Position numbers and translations under genes: made by a program. From Scolanthus callimorphus (lineage: Eukaryota; Cnidaria; Anthozoa; Actiniaria; Edwardsiidae), in contig CM066915.1 in assembly GCA_033964015.1 (NCBI GenBank), positions 12,051,573 through 12,115,572 on the forward strand: a DNA stretch of 64,000 nt, in the 5' to 3' direction. Below, piece by piece: positions 20,117 through 30,989 of this stretch (position 1 is its first letter; each line of letters starts with the position of its first letter). The notes under the pieces were generated by a model, which ran no database searches, had not been told where the DNA came from, and was given only the letters and a program-made list of their open reading frames with translations.

Positions 20117-21251
20117 CACTCTGGCAGGCTCCTGCTTCCTATCGTCAGCCGAGCAACGCTACGCAGCAATCGAGGGAGAAGCGCTCGCCGTCGCTTGGGG
20201 CCTGGAGCAAACGTAATGTTTTACCCAAGATCTTTGGTGACAGAACCCTAGATGAAATATCAAGCTCTCGCCTGTTCAGGCTCAAGCAGCGAACCCTCCC
20301 ATGGCGGTTCGACATCGTGCACAGGCCGGGAAAAACCAACCATGCCGCTGACGCAGCCTCGAGATACCCCTCACCTTCTGGCTCAGTGAATTCCAACACA
20401 CCTGGCTCAACTGGCACACCTGACGCAATAGAAACAGCACTATTGGCCTCTATCCGCAATGACACCCAGGAGCTCAGCACAATCCCATGGTCACTCCTCG
20501 CTCGAGAAACAGAAGGGGATGCATCCATAGGCCACATACTCCAATTGATTGCACAAGGGTCTACAAGCTTCGACAGCACGCACCTTGCCCTGGTCGGCCT
20601 GTGGCCCCTCTGTGAATCGTTTTATGTACATGAAAGCGTGCTACTTTACCAAGACCGCGTAGTGGTCCCACATCCCTCCGCACCCAAGTCCTACAACACC
20701 TCCATGCCGCTCACCAAGGAGCTTCCATGATGGAACAACGTGCACGTGCTATTGTAAACTGGCCAGGAATGACACAGGACATTCGCCACACGAGGGAGAG
20801 ATGCACCGACTGCAACAGGAACGCCCCATCGCAAGCCGCCACACCTCCACTCCCATCTCCACCACCCTCAACCCCATTCGAGGCAGTCTTCGCGGACTTC
20901 TTCGACTACGGTGGACGCCATTACCTCGTAGTAGGAGATCGACTCTCGGGCCGGCCATGACCAGTACCGGGTCAAAGTTGACGGGTCAGGACGAATTACC
21001 CTACGAAATCGTCACTTCCTGCGAGCCTACACTCCAGCCACTCCCTCCATTCCCAGCGCCTCACCCAACGAGCGGTGTAGAACAAACTCACTCTTTGCCC
21101 CCTGGACGTAGAACAGGCAACAGCGCCACCCCAACCTCCTGTTGAAGCAGCGAACCCCGTCACAGCAGAGGATCCCCCATCACTACCAGTCATGGCACTT
21201 GCAACACAAGAACAAGACCGTGACCGTCCTCGAAACTGGGGGGATGCAGAA

Positions 21252-21306
21252 ATCATCACTGACCGGAAGGTCAAGTCTATAACCGCTGACCAGACTAAGC
21301 TTACGA
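21252..21306 (+). repeat. Direct repeat of 19150-19204
   Basis: ATCATCACTGACCGGAA and ATAACCGCTGACCAGACTAA phrases recur with three or so differences at both edges of the Gypsy remnant. They may be remains of LTR-adjacent sequence or an internal duplication; no TG...CA LTR border could be fixed. Confidence 0.55.
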
Positions 21307-21310
21307 GTCG

Positions 21311-21800
21311 GCCATTTTGTTTTAGTTTACGAACACTAGTTCTCACGTATGTAGTTCATTACTCTGATCATCACTTTACTTTACATCAACGTAAGTTGAT
21401 TCTTGTCTTACTGTATTTAGTCCCTTAGTATTAGTGTCTAACTATATTATAATTTGATTTATGTGACAAGGACTCGTTCATCGTTGAGATTATTAAACCA
21501 TATATTCATCGAGGAGCCTTATTACTTCAAGACTGGCTAGTAAAAATAAAAGACATGATTTATACGCTGGGTCTCGGTGAGCTTTGGATAAACATGACCT
21601 AGACACAGCGTATCAATCTCCGTATTGAACCTTCAAACTCACGCGCCTGAGGATTAGTACACAGTTGAATCGCCCTGAGCTTTCCTGCCCCGGCAGATGA
21701 GCTGCACATCAGCCGTAGGAGCTTTGTCAGATCAATTGTATCTCGAGCAAATATACATGGTTGATCTGATGCCAGGTAACTTTTGATTGCTAAGTGGCGC
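21311..21800. other. Probable 3' non-coding/LTR remains of the Gypsy element
   Basis: GTGACAAGGACTCGTTCATC and CGAGGAGCCTTATTACTTCA look like LTR end sequence, but no second copy is present in the window, so this is a guess from style and position. Confidence 0.3.
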
Positions 21801-21859
21801 ACGTTAGGTAACAGTGTTTTAAATGCACTGTTACGTTAGGTAACAGTGTTTTAAATGCA
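21801..21859 (+). repeat. 27-bp direct repeat
   Basis: ACGTTAGGTAACAGTGTTTT plus AAATGCA occurs at 21801 and 21833 with CTGTT between. AACAGTG...CACTGTT can also pair as a hairpin. Confidence 0.85.
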
Positions 21860-22187
21860 AATTCCTAAGATAGCGCCATGTACCAACTATATTCTTTCTC
21901 GATGTAAGGCTTTCTTGTGTGGCATATCCATGAAAGCTCACAGATACGCACACATTTCGACCAGTTTCTATTGACTTTTGAGCCCTAACCAAGGACTCTT
22001 GAAAAACACCGCTTCCTGCCTTATCCCCAGTCACAGCGGAACAGGCCAAACAAGCCACGCAAGAGATGGGAGACTTTATTGAGTTGGTGAGCCATTTCAA
22101 CTCCAAAGGGGCCCCGCCTCTCAAGGGGAACGTCGGTGTTTTCGTAGATACGACAAACTTACTAAAACGAAAACGTTTCTTGGAGTG

Positions 22188-22440
22188 ATGAATTGTCGCC
22201 GCTAGCAGCTGTTCCCATATGATACCGTTGACTGCGTCAATGTTTAGTTTATCAGGCCAATTACTGTGGTAAACAAATGAAATGATGCTTTGATCTTAAA
22301 ACAATTTGTCCATATTCTGTAGTTATTTATTTGAGCGCGAAGTTCAATTGTTTATATGTTCATTTGGATCAAGGCTCGCATATAGGATTCTGTAAAGTGA
22401 CTTTGAAGTCTATATATTACAAAATCAAAGGCATGCCATA
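22188..22440. repeat. Inverted arm, inner segment
   Basis: Reverse complement of about 14925-15150 (TGAATTGTCGCCGCTAGCAG at 22188, CAGGCCAATTACTGTGGTAA, TTTGAAGTCTATATATTAC near 22420). Confidence 0.75.
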
Positions 22441-24415
22441 GGCCAACTCGTGGCTGTTTTCTTTTAAAACACTTTTGGAAATTAGTCGTTTTAAAAGACT
22501 TTGACATACCCCCCAGAACCACCTTAAAAGGGGAAAGGTGGAAGACTCCCATATCTTGGGGCAGATTGCTCAACGAGAAAACAAATTTGACCCCTAACTG
22601 ACACCAAAAAGATGTAGCCCCTAAAAATACCATTAAGAATTTTTTGGGGGAACATATGTCACACTGTTTTTGTAGTTCCTTGTCACCTGGATTTGTGACA
22701 TACAAACATATCTCTTCATTTTAGTCAACAAATGCATCGTTGCAGTATTTGACACATGTATTAGCTTGAGTTACAACTACCTGAATGTTTTCCCTGTTTC
22801 TATTAGAATGATCAACTACAAAGTAGCATATAATTTATTGTCAAGTATTTCAAAATGGGTCCGAAGCACACTATACACCTTAAAGCATATTGCGATAAAA
22901 ATAACACTGTACATCATTGCTTAGTTTTGCAACTGCCATACATGTTATGCAGGCATTTGCAATTATACAGTTTAGTTCTTAAAGCAGAGCAACAAAGTAC
23001 AGTGTTAGTGAATCAGACTTGAATTGGGTTTGGCTTTTTGTAGCATTTTGCTGTTGTTAAAATCCCGGATATACACACGTCAATATTGTCTTCTGCTTTT
23101 GTTGCTTTGAGCACAATTTTTTAGGCTAATTTTTATGCTAATTCTGGTGACTGCCTGTGCCCATTACCTCAAAGTATTTCTGTCTGATTTATGGGAGCCC
23201 CAAAAGTGCTGCTCTTGGGATAAAGTATATTTTTTATGGGAATATCACAATTTACCCAGCTAACAGAAGGCTTCAGAATTCTTTGTTGTTAGTATGTGTG
23301 CACATACAGTGGTACCTCTATTAAGCAGCCACAAAATTTAGCCGAAAATTTAAAGCCCAGCATGTGAAATTACCACACGTTTTGGGAAACTTTGATATGA
23401 CGGGTGCAAAATCGGGAGTTTTTAAGGTTTGATTGGGGAAAAACTGTGGGGGCATGGCCCCCCTGTCCTTTTAAGCCCTACGGCCCTGTATTACCTTAAC
23501 AACGTTTGCATAAAAAATAATGACCCGCCCTTTATTATTTGCACCAACAGCCATCATAATCAGTCGAATTTCCACGAAAAGATACATTGATGAGTCGTAG
23601 CATTCTAGAACCCAGATCTCCCCCGCTATATATTGCTAGATTTGGGTTTGGGGGAGCTCAAGGGGGGAGCAGGTCGGTCGTTAGTCCTTGTTTTTACCAT
23701 GAATTTGTGCCCCAAGCAGGCGACCCGCGCGTTGCATTGTCGTCTTGCTGTTGAGTTGCCGCGAGGGAATGGTGTTTCTATTTTTGTGTGCAGATTATGC
23801 ACTGAAATGGGACCCCCCTGAATTCATAACCCTACACTAGGTACGTTGGCTTTGCTTCAGGAAGGTCCTCGTTAAATGTAGGTTTTAAAATAACTAGACA
23901 GTAGCGTTTTAAAACAATTAGATCTTTGCGCATGCGCTAATGACGTCATTGGTAGTGTATTTTTCATTTTCCCACGTTTTGTAACCCCCTGCATCTGGGT
24001 TTGCGCGGATCAAAATCCTCACACAGTGAAGGTTTTAAGATGACTAAAAAAGTATCGATTTGAAACAAACCAGTTTTCTGCAAAGATGGGTAACACCCCA
24101 CATGGAGAAATTTAGTGGCCATGAGACCTATATATACGTTGGCGAAGGTAAAGAGGCAACAGGGAGTTCGGTTGAGTTTTAGTCACGCCATGTCCCGCAG
24201 ATAGCTCGTATGGTCCCGCAACTCGAGAGTCCCGTTGGATGGATGACTTCACCATAAATTATGCTAATATCGTGCTAACGTAGGAGTGAGCGAGTGAGTG
24301 AGTGACATCGAGTCACCACGATAACTCTTTGGCTGTTGCTACGCAGCTAGCCACGAGTTAAAAAGAAACCCAAAATCACAAGCACAAATAACTTATTATT
24401 ATGGAGTTGACTTTA
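22441..24415. other. Unassigned interval between two inverted-arm segments
   Basis: About 2 kb that breaks the arm. The minus-strand frame at 22352-22705 (117 codons) and others show no domain. ACCACCTTAAAAGGGG and CCCCTAAAAATACC phrases near 22520-22640 resemble the repeat-rich MITEs elsewhere. (GAGT)n at 24292-24303. Confidence 0.4.
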
Positions 24416-25150
24416 TTTATTTAGAACGCGAATTTTGAGTGTTGCGTTTGGTGTTCAATTGAATCCGGGCGCGCGTCACTGTGTATCGTGTATAGCATTC
24501 TTGAACGAGAGGGCATTTGCAGTCTATACATTACAAAAAGAAACCCCAAATCGCAAGCACAATTAACCAGGTTACTTTCTGATTAAATTTCCAGCTAGTG
24601 AAATGAATTTAAGAGGCAAACAAATTAATGTTTCAAATTTATCAAGCAATATTATGGAGCAACATCATGACTGAGCCTATTCATGTGGAATTTTTGAGAT
24701 GAAGTGGGTATCAAAACTTGTAAAATAATATGTTTAAACCGTACCCTATTAAAATTCCTTTTAGCACAATATCTCAAGGAAACATTGATAAAAATTGTGT
24801 GAGGTTTCATTTCGTTGGGAAAATGCCGAGTAAGTAATAAATTGCGGAAGAAGTTTGCACGCGCTTTGAAGTTTTTCCAAATGATTTGCATAGCAACGCT
24901 TTGAGCAAAATTATTCATCCTACGAATTCTCCATGTTTAAACTGTCGGATCCACTGCATGGGATATTGTCATCTTTCTTCATAATGTCTGATTGATTATA
25001 AGGCGCCATTATTTCTGGTGCAGGGAAATATAAAGGAAAAAACAAATGCTCTCTCAAGTTGAATACTAATTTGTCTCCTGAATCAGTTAAATTGGTGCTT
25101 GGACGTAGTGCGAAGAAGCGCACTTAATCAGCTCATTAACTCGGGTCGTA
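24416..25150. repeat. Inverted arm B (partner of 13.2-14.98 kb)
   Basis: Reverse complement of the arm at 13200-14980: ATTATGGAGCAACATCATG, TTCATTTCGTTGGGAAAATG, GCGCCATTATTTCTGGTGCA. Lacks the 1,039-bp TAA-flanked element and so gives the empty site. Confidence 0.8.
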
Positions 25151-25416
25151 ACCAATGTGAGGGGGTGCAACGGCGTGGTCGCGTGGTATGACGTCATCGA
25201 TGACGTCATCAGACGACAGATGATATATATCTTGGGAAGGGATGAACCTCGGATAACCAAACTTGGGTAAAGTTGTTTAAGTGGCAAGGAGGGTGGTAGT
25301 GTTTGGTCACGTGGTATGATGATGACCGGCTATGTACAATGGCAACCTTTTGTCTCATTAACACAAAAATATGTAACCGGGAGCTCCGCTTTTAGCCAGT
25401 GGCTAAGTCTGTATAT
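25151..25416 (-). mobile_element. Satellite unit and ATATATAG-type end of the TA-flanked family
   Basis: TGACGTCATCGATGACGTCA at 25189, ACCAAACTTGGGTAAAGTTG, then GGGAGCTCCGCTTTTAGCCA and GTGGCTAAGTCTGTATAT ending at 25416 before TA. Same terminus as at 5060, 39846 and 44571. The matching opposite end of this copy is probably the diverged one near 12885. Confidence 0.75.
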
Positions 25417-25418
25417 TA

Positions 25419-26235
25419 AGAGTGACTATAGGGTTCAAAACGATGACTAAAAGACGCTAAAATCACGATTTCTACCAAAAAACTCTGAGTACTTTTACTT
25501 TGTTTTTCTACTTCCCAAACAAAGAAAGGTTATTGAATGAATGCCACGTGATCTAAATATGATTGGACAATTTTATACGCCCAAGCGAAAGAGGTCTATT
25601 TACGTAAAATATGACTTTATTTCAGCGAAGTTCCTTCTTGAAATGCTGAATGAGTTATCATATTTTTTTTCCGGAAACCCGTGAAATCGTTGACTACAAA
25701 TAGAGAATACTACATGGAAAGTGCGAAGCCGCGCTCGTTCGATTTCTGACACGAACAAACTCGTGTGTTAATTCTATAGAAAGCGCTTTCCATGTTGTAT
25801 TTACTTTATTATATATGTATTTACTTTATTATATATTATAGAGCTTAATAAAGATTATTAGTATGTACCAAATCAGTGAATAGTCATTTTCGCGCGCTCT
25901 GATTAGTTCCTGAAATAGTACATATCCAACACTATTTTAATAAAATTAAAAACTAAAACTGTTAAAAATTAAAACTGTTTTGAGAAAAACTCTCAAAATG
26001 GCGGCTTGTTTCGCGAGCGAAAGTTCGTTTTGAATCGTTTAAAAATGTATTTTCCTGCGGTTGCCATTGGAATAAGCAGGACAATATGCTCCCTTCGGTA
26101 TCCGGTATTGATCTATAATGGCACACTGGAATGTTGTGCGTCGGTAGGCTCGGGGTAGGCTCATAAACGAGCTGATGCTCATTTCGTATTCATCTCGGTT
26201 TCGCTCCTTTGTTAACACGACTTAGTTTTAGTTAA
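25419..26235. other. Non-coding; palindrome and CCAAT-like motif
   Basis: An imperfect palindrome at about 25706-25802 (AATACTACATGGAAAG... mirrored by ...CTTTCCATGTTGTATT) and CGCGCGCTCTGATTAG at 25891. The last 250 bp may be the 5' untranslated or ITR region of the DIRS-like element that follows. Confidence 0.5.
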
Positions 26236-26241
26236 GTGATT

Positions 26242-27257
26242 ATGAATCGAGAAGAGTTAACTGAAATTTTGTCCGAGTCCAATGCTAGAATTTTACAGCA
26301 ATTTGATTGCAAATTAGCGGACTTAAAAAGAAGTATTGCGGAAGATCAGGAAGCTCAAGTGGATTCTGCGGTTAAAAGAGTTAAGTCGGATTCCTCGCAC
26401 AAGTGGAAGAAAGTTGGAAATGAGAAACAATTCAAATTCAACGCGTCAATAGAGGAGCGTTTTGATGCAGCTATCTCTGTCATCGACAAGGGAAAGATAG
26501 AAAAAGCAAAGGAAGATTTAAGCGAAGGTAAAAAGCTGTTAAAAGATCGCCAGAAGGAAATCAAGTTAGCGGATCGTTCTGAGTGTGGTTTTGGGCTACA
26601 GTAACCCAATGATGACCTCGCTGATGAAACCGACGACGATAAAGAGAATTTTAAAAAGGCCGAAAAAGCTGCCAAGAAGACTCTCGAGGAAAGGAAGGCA
26701 GCTAAGGCTATAAGGAGTTATTCTCTCAAACCGGCCAGCTATTGTAATTCTGGCTCACATATTTTGCCTAATGGTTCTAGTGAAACCAGAAGCAACATTA
26801 ATTATTTTCGTAGCAGAGCCCAACCCCAGTTTAACCGGTTTGGAAACTACAACCAGCCCTCCTTCCGAAGAAGCGGAGTTTGCTTTGCCTGTGCCTCTGA
26901 AGGCCAGTGACGAGACTTTTGTCCCTCCATTGACCAGTGGACCGCAAGAAAACTCACAGATAAGTCCAACAACTGATGATTATTTTGAATTTGAGCAGTG
27001 AAATTCCCCTGTTGAATTCAAAGTTGGATCTCTAAAAGAAACAATGTTAAGTTTTGGATGGAGACGTTGAAAGATTCTCAGTTTATTTTGTCCACTATTG
27101 CGGAAGGTTATCGAATTCCCTTTTTTGAGTTACCTGGGAGCTATGTTATACCTAATAGATCTTCGTCTTTAAAGTTTAAAGATTTGGTAGATGACGCGGT
27201 ATTTTTTTTAGGTGTATTTTTACAAGTGAACACACCTCCTAAGTTCCTTTATCCTTT
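26242..27257 (+). pseudogene. DIRS-like retrotransposon: Gag-like ORF and RT start
   Basis: ATG at 26242 (MNREELTEILSES). The 120-codon frame has the phrase HKWKKVGNEKQFKFNASIEE and a Lys/Glu-rich helical part, then a stop at 26602. Translation past it resumes (DDLADETDDDKENFKKAEKA), reaches a Cys-rich knuckle-like VCFACASEG and then the pre-RT segment (SQFILSTIAEGYRIPFFELP, IPNRSSSL). This order (basic Gag-like domain, knuckle, GYxIPF...RN-S) is what I know from DIRS-like tyrosine-recombinase retrotransposons of cnidarians. It stops at the (CAAT)n tail of the LINE. Broken by at least three stops or shifts. Confidence 0.6.
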
Positions 27258-27278
27258 CAATCAATCAATCAATCAATC
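27258..27278 (-). repeat. (GATT)n tail of the minus-strand LINE
   Basis: Five CAAT units on the plus strand. Its position between DIRS-like coding sequence and the LINE C terminus suits the 3' microsatellite tail of a CR1-like element. Confidence 0.65.
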
Positions 27279-27624
27279 GTTTAATCACCCTATTCGGCAG
27301 CAAAACAGCTGAATTACAAGGGGAGGCCATCTATTAACAATACAACAACACTCAGTGTTACTGATATCTAAACGTGATAAAGCTATTGAGTCTCTCAGTG
27401 AGTCCCTGACCTTAGGTTATAACCAATGGCTGTGGACCACTGGTACAGAGAGTATATTACTCAGGGAGTTCCTGTCACACGGCAGTTTAATACAAACGAC
27501 CGACAAACTTGGTCTCTTCTCTCCCTAAGGGATTGAAGAGCACCAAGATCAAGTGCATCACTGTAGCTGTGATTGGAAAATACGATATATAAGGCCTTCT
27601 TCTGGATTTGCTCTAATAGATCAA
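27279..27624 (-). pseudogene. CR1-like LINE, C-terminal segment (exon 3 of 3 after insertions)
   Basis: Minus-strand codons from 27624 read SYLIDLLEQIQKKALYIVFS then NHSYSDALDLGALQSLRERR, the C terminus of a CR1-like RT, continuing with stops to about 27330. It joins directly to 29939-30252 (..YASPVWAALPSYL) when the Penelope pair is removed. Confidence 0.85.
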
Positions 27625-27639
27625 TCAAGTACGAGGGAA
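27625..27639. repeat. 15-bp target duplication, left copy
   Basis: TCAAGTACGAGGGAA, repeated at 29924-29938. It brackets the Penelope-like pair and lies in the LINE coding sequence. Confidence 0.85.
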
Positions 27640-27752
27640 TGGTATGACTAGTTTTACGGGAAAACTAGGTGGTCTGCGTCGGCGGAGACGTGAACATGAA
27701 CAACAACAACCAAAGGTTGAGATTTATGTTAAACGCCGTGGAAAAATGGTGT

Positions 27753-27792
27753 TTTGCTGACGTTTCGAGCGTTAGCCCTTCGTCGGAGCAAA
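27753..27792 (-). ncRNA. Hammerhead motif in Penelope-like 3' end, copy 1
   Basis: Minus strand: 6-bp stem I TTTGCT/AGCAAA, CCGACGA in place of CTGACGA (U4 to C), stem II AGGG...GCTC-type, GAAAC, cleavage triplet GTC. The U4 change should weaken or abolish cutting. Confidence 0.7.
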
Positions 27793-27978
27793 GAGAGAAA
27801 ACAGAGGGAGTGGGGCTGTATATAAAGTAAATGTAGAGCCGTTGCTAGGCAACAGATAAACATTCGGGATGACTAAAGGTGATAATTGGTTAAGAATAAC
27901 AAAGGATGCCATGGGCCATTGAAATCGCAAACTAGTGATAAAAGTAAAGAAAGAGGAAATATGATGAGATGTAGAGAA

Positions 27979-29073
27979 CTAGATATAAGAGAAAAATTCA
28001 TTGATGCCGTGGGGTGATCGGCAACCGAGTGAAAGAATAAGTCTATTCTCTTTCTGGAAGCGAGAATGATTAGACCCGTTGTGAAGGGAAACGCCGCAAA
28101 CAGTCATATGATCTATAGTGTGACCGAGAAGATTGAAGTGTCGGGCCACTGGTTTGTTACGGTCAATTTTGTTCACATCGTTGCGATGCTGGCAAAAGCG
28201 CGTAGAAAGCATTTGACCGGTTTGTCCTATATAGATCATGCGGCAAAGGGAGCAAGTAATACAATATATGACGTTGGCGGTGGTGCAATCAAAGTGATTC
28301 GTGATGTTAAAAGACTCGCCGCTAGGGCCGAGGATCCGGGTGGTGGAAACGACATGATCACACGTTGTGCATTTTGATCTAGTACATTTGAAAGTGCCGG
28401 GCTGTAGACCGCCAGGCGTGAGAACGCCTCTAACAAGAGAATTGCGCAAGTTTCGATCCCGCTTAAAGGAGAACAAAGGCGGCTTGGGGAAAATTGCGGC
28501 TGTTTCCGGGTCCCTTTGTAGGATCTTAAAGTTCCTGGATACAAAATGCTTGATTGCTAGGTTAGTAGGATGAAAAGTAAGGGGGAAGGAAATCCTATCC
28601 TCTCGAGTGAGTTCTGATGCCTGCAAGGCTGTGGTTCTGTCGATCGAACGGGCGCGGCTAAGAGCGTTAGCGACGACATTGTCAGGGTAACCACGATTTC
28701 TGAAAAACTCGCTCATTTTGTCCGATTTAGCCATAAAATCGACCTCCTCGCTGCACAAGCGACGGAGTCGGAGAAACTGATAGAACGGGATAGCTGTCTT
28801 GACATGCGCGGGGTGCGATGAAGAGAACAACAGGTAACCATGAGAATCAGTAGGTTTGTAGTGAACGGAAGTAGCTAAGCGATCTCCGTTAATAGTAAGA
28901 TTGATATCTAAGAATGTGAGAGAGGTCTCCGAAATTTCCCATGTGAATTCGAGCGCTGGGTGAAAGTTGTTGACAAAAGAAATGAAGCGCTCGAGGTCAG
29001 GCTTAGGGCACGATGTAGCGCCAATGCAATCGTCAATGTAGCGTCCGTAGAAATGAGGCGTGGGGCCTAGCAA
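27979..29073 (-). pseudogene. Penelope-like RT (C-terminal part) with GIY-YIG endonuclease
   Basis: 364 codons open to the stop. The start is set by the inversion junction, not a true initiator. Residues 9-18 (YGRYIDDCIG) are the RT catalytic box with YIDD. After a thumb-like stretch comes a Cys cluster (KCTRSKCTTCDHV, about 230-240) and the GIY-YIG nuclease: VIYCIT at 268, YIGQTGQ at 281, Arg 292 and His 296 (TRFCQHR), Glu 342 (QKENR). Penelope-like elements use this nuclease for target-primed insertion in the nucleus. The RT fingers and upstream domain are missing, so it cannot act alone, though what remains has no stop. Confidence 0.9.
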
Positions 29074-29082
29074 TCAAGCATT

Positions 29083-29640
29083 TTGTATCCAGGAACTTTA
29101 AGATCCTACAAAGGGACCCGGAAACAGCCGCAATTTTCCCCAAGCCGCCTTTGTTCTCCTTTAAGCGGGATCGAAACTTGCGCAATTCTCTTGTTAGAGG
29201 CGTTCTCACGCCTGGCGGTCTACAGCCCGGCACTTTCAAATGTACTAGATCAAAATGCACAACGTGTGATCATGTCGTTTCCACCACCCGGATCCTCGGC
29301 CCTAGCGGCGAGTCTTTTAACATCGCGGATCACTTTGATTGCACCACCGCCAACGTCATATATTGTATTACTTGCTCCCTTTGCCGCATGATCTATATAG
29401 GACAAACCGGTCAAATGCTTTCTACGCGCTTTTGCCAGCATCGCAATGATGTGAACAAAAATGACCGTAACAAACCAGTGGCCCGACACTTCAATCTTCC
29501 CGGTCACACTATCATATGACTGTTTGCGGCGTTTCCCTTCACAACGGGTCTAATCATTGTCGCTTCCAGAAAGAGAATAGACTTATTCTTTCACTCGGTT
29601 GCCGATCACCCCACGGCATCAATGAATTTTTCTCTTATAT
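29083..29640 (+). pseudogene. Penelope-like GIY-YIG end, inverted second copy
   Basis: Near-identical reverse of 27979-28560. The frame 29151-29519 holds the Cys cluster and YIGQTGQ, then a 4-bp deletion after the codons for GHTI (about 29512) shifts it out of frame. The rest of the nuclease (CGVSLHNGSNHCRFQKENRL) is readable in another frame up to 29640. Confidence 0.85.
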
Positions 29641-29830
29641 CTAGTTCTCTACATCTCATCATATTTCCTCTTTCTTTACTTTTATCACTAGTTTGCGATT
29701 TCAATGGCCCATGGCATCCTTTGTTATTCTTAACCAATTATCACCTTTAGTCATCCCGAATGTTTATCTGTTGCCTAGCAACGGCTCTACATTTACTTTA
29801 TATACAGCCCCACTCCCTCTGTTTTCTCTC

Positions 29831-29870
29831 TTTGCTCCGACGAAGGGCTAACGCTCGAAACGTCAGCAAA
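29831..29870 (+). ncRNA. Hammerhead motif in Penelope-like 3' end, copy 2
   Basis: Same 40 nt as at 27753-27792 on the opposite strand, with TTTGCT/AGCAAA stem I, CCGACGA, GAAAC and GTC. Confidence 0.7.
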
Positions 29871-29923
29871 ACATCATTTTTCCACGGCGTTTAACATAAA
29901 TCTCAACCTTTGGTTGTTGTTGT

Positions 29924-29938
29924 TCAAGTACGAGGGAA
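29924..29938. repeat. 15-bp target duplication, right copy
   Basis: TCAAGTACGAGGGAA, matching 27625-27639. Confidence 0.85.
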
Positions 29939-30736
29939 GCGCCGCCCATACAGGGGACGCGTATTCCATTACAGAGCGTACCGTACTACAGTATACAGAT
30001 ATTAAATCAGCGGGCGGGAGACCGCATTTCTTCAATATTCTCAGACCATGAAGGCGTTTGATGGCTTTGTCAAAACTATATTCACAATGAGCCTCCCAAG
30101 AGAGATCTTCAGAAATTATGACCCCCAGCAATTTATACTGGGAAACCCTTTCGATTAGATAGCCTCCTATAAACAGGGGGCTCAAACAAGCTGGTTTATA
30201 CTGAAGAAAATCTACTACCATTTCTTTACATTTCTTTGGATTCAACTTCATATTACGCTCTAAAGCATACCTAGTACGTAACTAGCAATGATAGGTAGAT
30301 AGCTGATAGAGTTCCGAGGGATAACTTCCACTAAGGTGAGATCATCAACGTACTTGAGGCGAGTGGCCCACTCTCTAGCTACTGTTCACCAGGATGGCGA
30401 AGAGTAGAGGAGCTAGCTTTGTACCCCGAGGGATGCCACCACGAGGGGATGCCACCACCCTGTCGAGAGCCTCAAGGATAACGTGGAGTAGTATACTAAT
30501 GCGTGCGTCGTAGACTTGCCGGCCACGGCGAACTGGTTATCATCCAACTGTTCACAGACTTGAGAGAAAAGGGAGGTGCAGGTAAAGCCCTCAAGGACCT
30601 TAGCAATCTGGGCTGTTAGGGAGATTGAGCGTAGATCCTCTTCAACCGTCTTGGGAGTGTTACATTTCGGTGTCGGGCACACTATGGTCTCCTTGACAGG
30701 GGAAGGAATAAACCCTTGGATAACGGAAGAGTTATA
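29939..30736 (-). pseudogene. CR1-like LINE, middle RT segment (exon 2 of 3)
   Basis: From 30736 on the minus strand: YNSSVIQGFIPSPVKETIVC, LRSISLTAQIAKVLEGF (RT domains 1-2), QFAVAGKSTTHALVY, GIPRGTKLAPLLFAILV, then KYVDDLTLVEV with the catalytic YVDD at about 30345, MKLNPKKCKEMVVDF and SQYKLLGVIISEDLSWEAHC, ending SVMEYASPVWAALPSYL at 29939. At least three frameshifts. It continues upstream at 39847 and downstream at 27624 once insertions are removed. Confidence 0.9.
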
Positions 30737-30989
30737 GCGGAGCCCCATAGCTACATGCAGGAGAAAAGGAAACAACACAAAAGTGTATATGCATCGACCT
30801 GTTTTCTGATGGACTTCCGGTTTGTTCGTCCGTGTGTCCGTCGTCGCAGAGGCGTGGGTTGCCTGTCTCGGTTTAGGCGGAAAATGAGCACGCTCGCGCG
30901 TTCAAATCATTGGCGATTGGCGATTTTATTTGAAAAAGAGGATTTTTTTTCTTTGAGACTTTACTTCGTGTGAAGTTCGTGACTTCGTG

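Larger units (their letters stand above)
19140..21310 (+). pseudogene. Decayed Gypsy-type pol (RNase H, partial integrase)
   Basis: Reading frames in order: end of RT and connection (YLDAIREFPSPTSTTDIRSW near 19685), RNase H (GIGYFLLQQHC; AEQRYAAIEGEALAVAWGLE; HRPGKTNHAADAASRYPSPS near 20320), integrase zinc-binding end (PGMTQDIRHTRERCTDCNRN) and start of the catalytic core (VFADFFDYGGRHYLVVGDRL, first Asp). The core then breaks at 20957 into the C-terminal domain (KVDGSGRITLRNRHFLRAYT), so the other two acidic residues are deleted. It is also hit by a 404-bp MITE, a large palindrome and stops. Non-functional. Confidence 0.8.
27640..29923. mobile_element. Head-to-head pair of truncated Penelope-like elements
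   Basis: Copy 1 runs on the minus strand from 29068 to about 27705; copy 2 runs on the plus strand from 29069 to 29923. They are reverse complements over about 850 bp (27705-28560 against 29070-29923) and meet at 5'-truncated points, so both 3' ends face outward. Each 3' end carries a hammerhead motif and finishes in a GGTTGTTGTTGTTC-type end. A 65-bp extra piece (27640-27704) lies between the left end and the target duplication. Confidence 0.85.

Noticed and set aside
22352..22705. 117-codon minus-strand ORF as a gene
   Set aside because: Spans the boundary between an inverted arm and unrelated sequence and has no recognisable domain.
26355..26675. Minus-strand 106-codon Ser-rich ORF
   Set aside because: Antisense of the DIRS Gag-like frame, with no motif of its own.
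28066..28573. Plus-strand ORFs of 103 and 68 codons
   Set aside because: Antisense shadows of the Penelope-like coding region, duplicated by the inversion.
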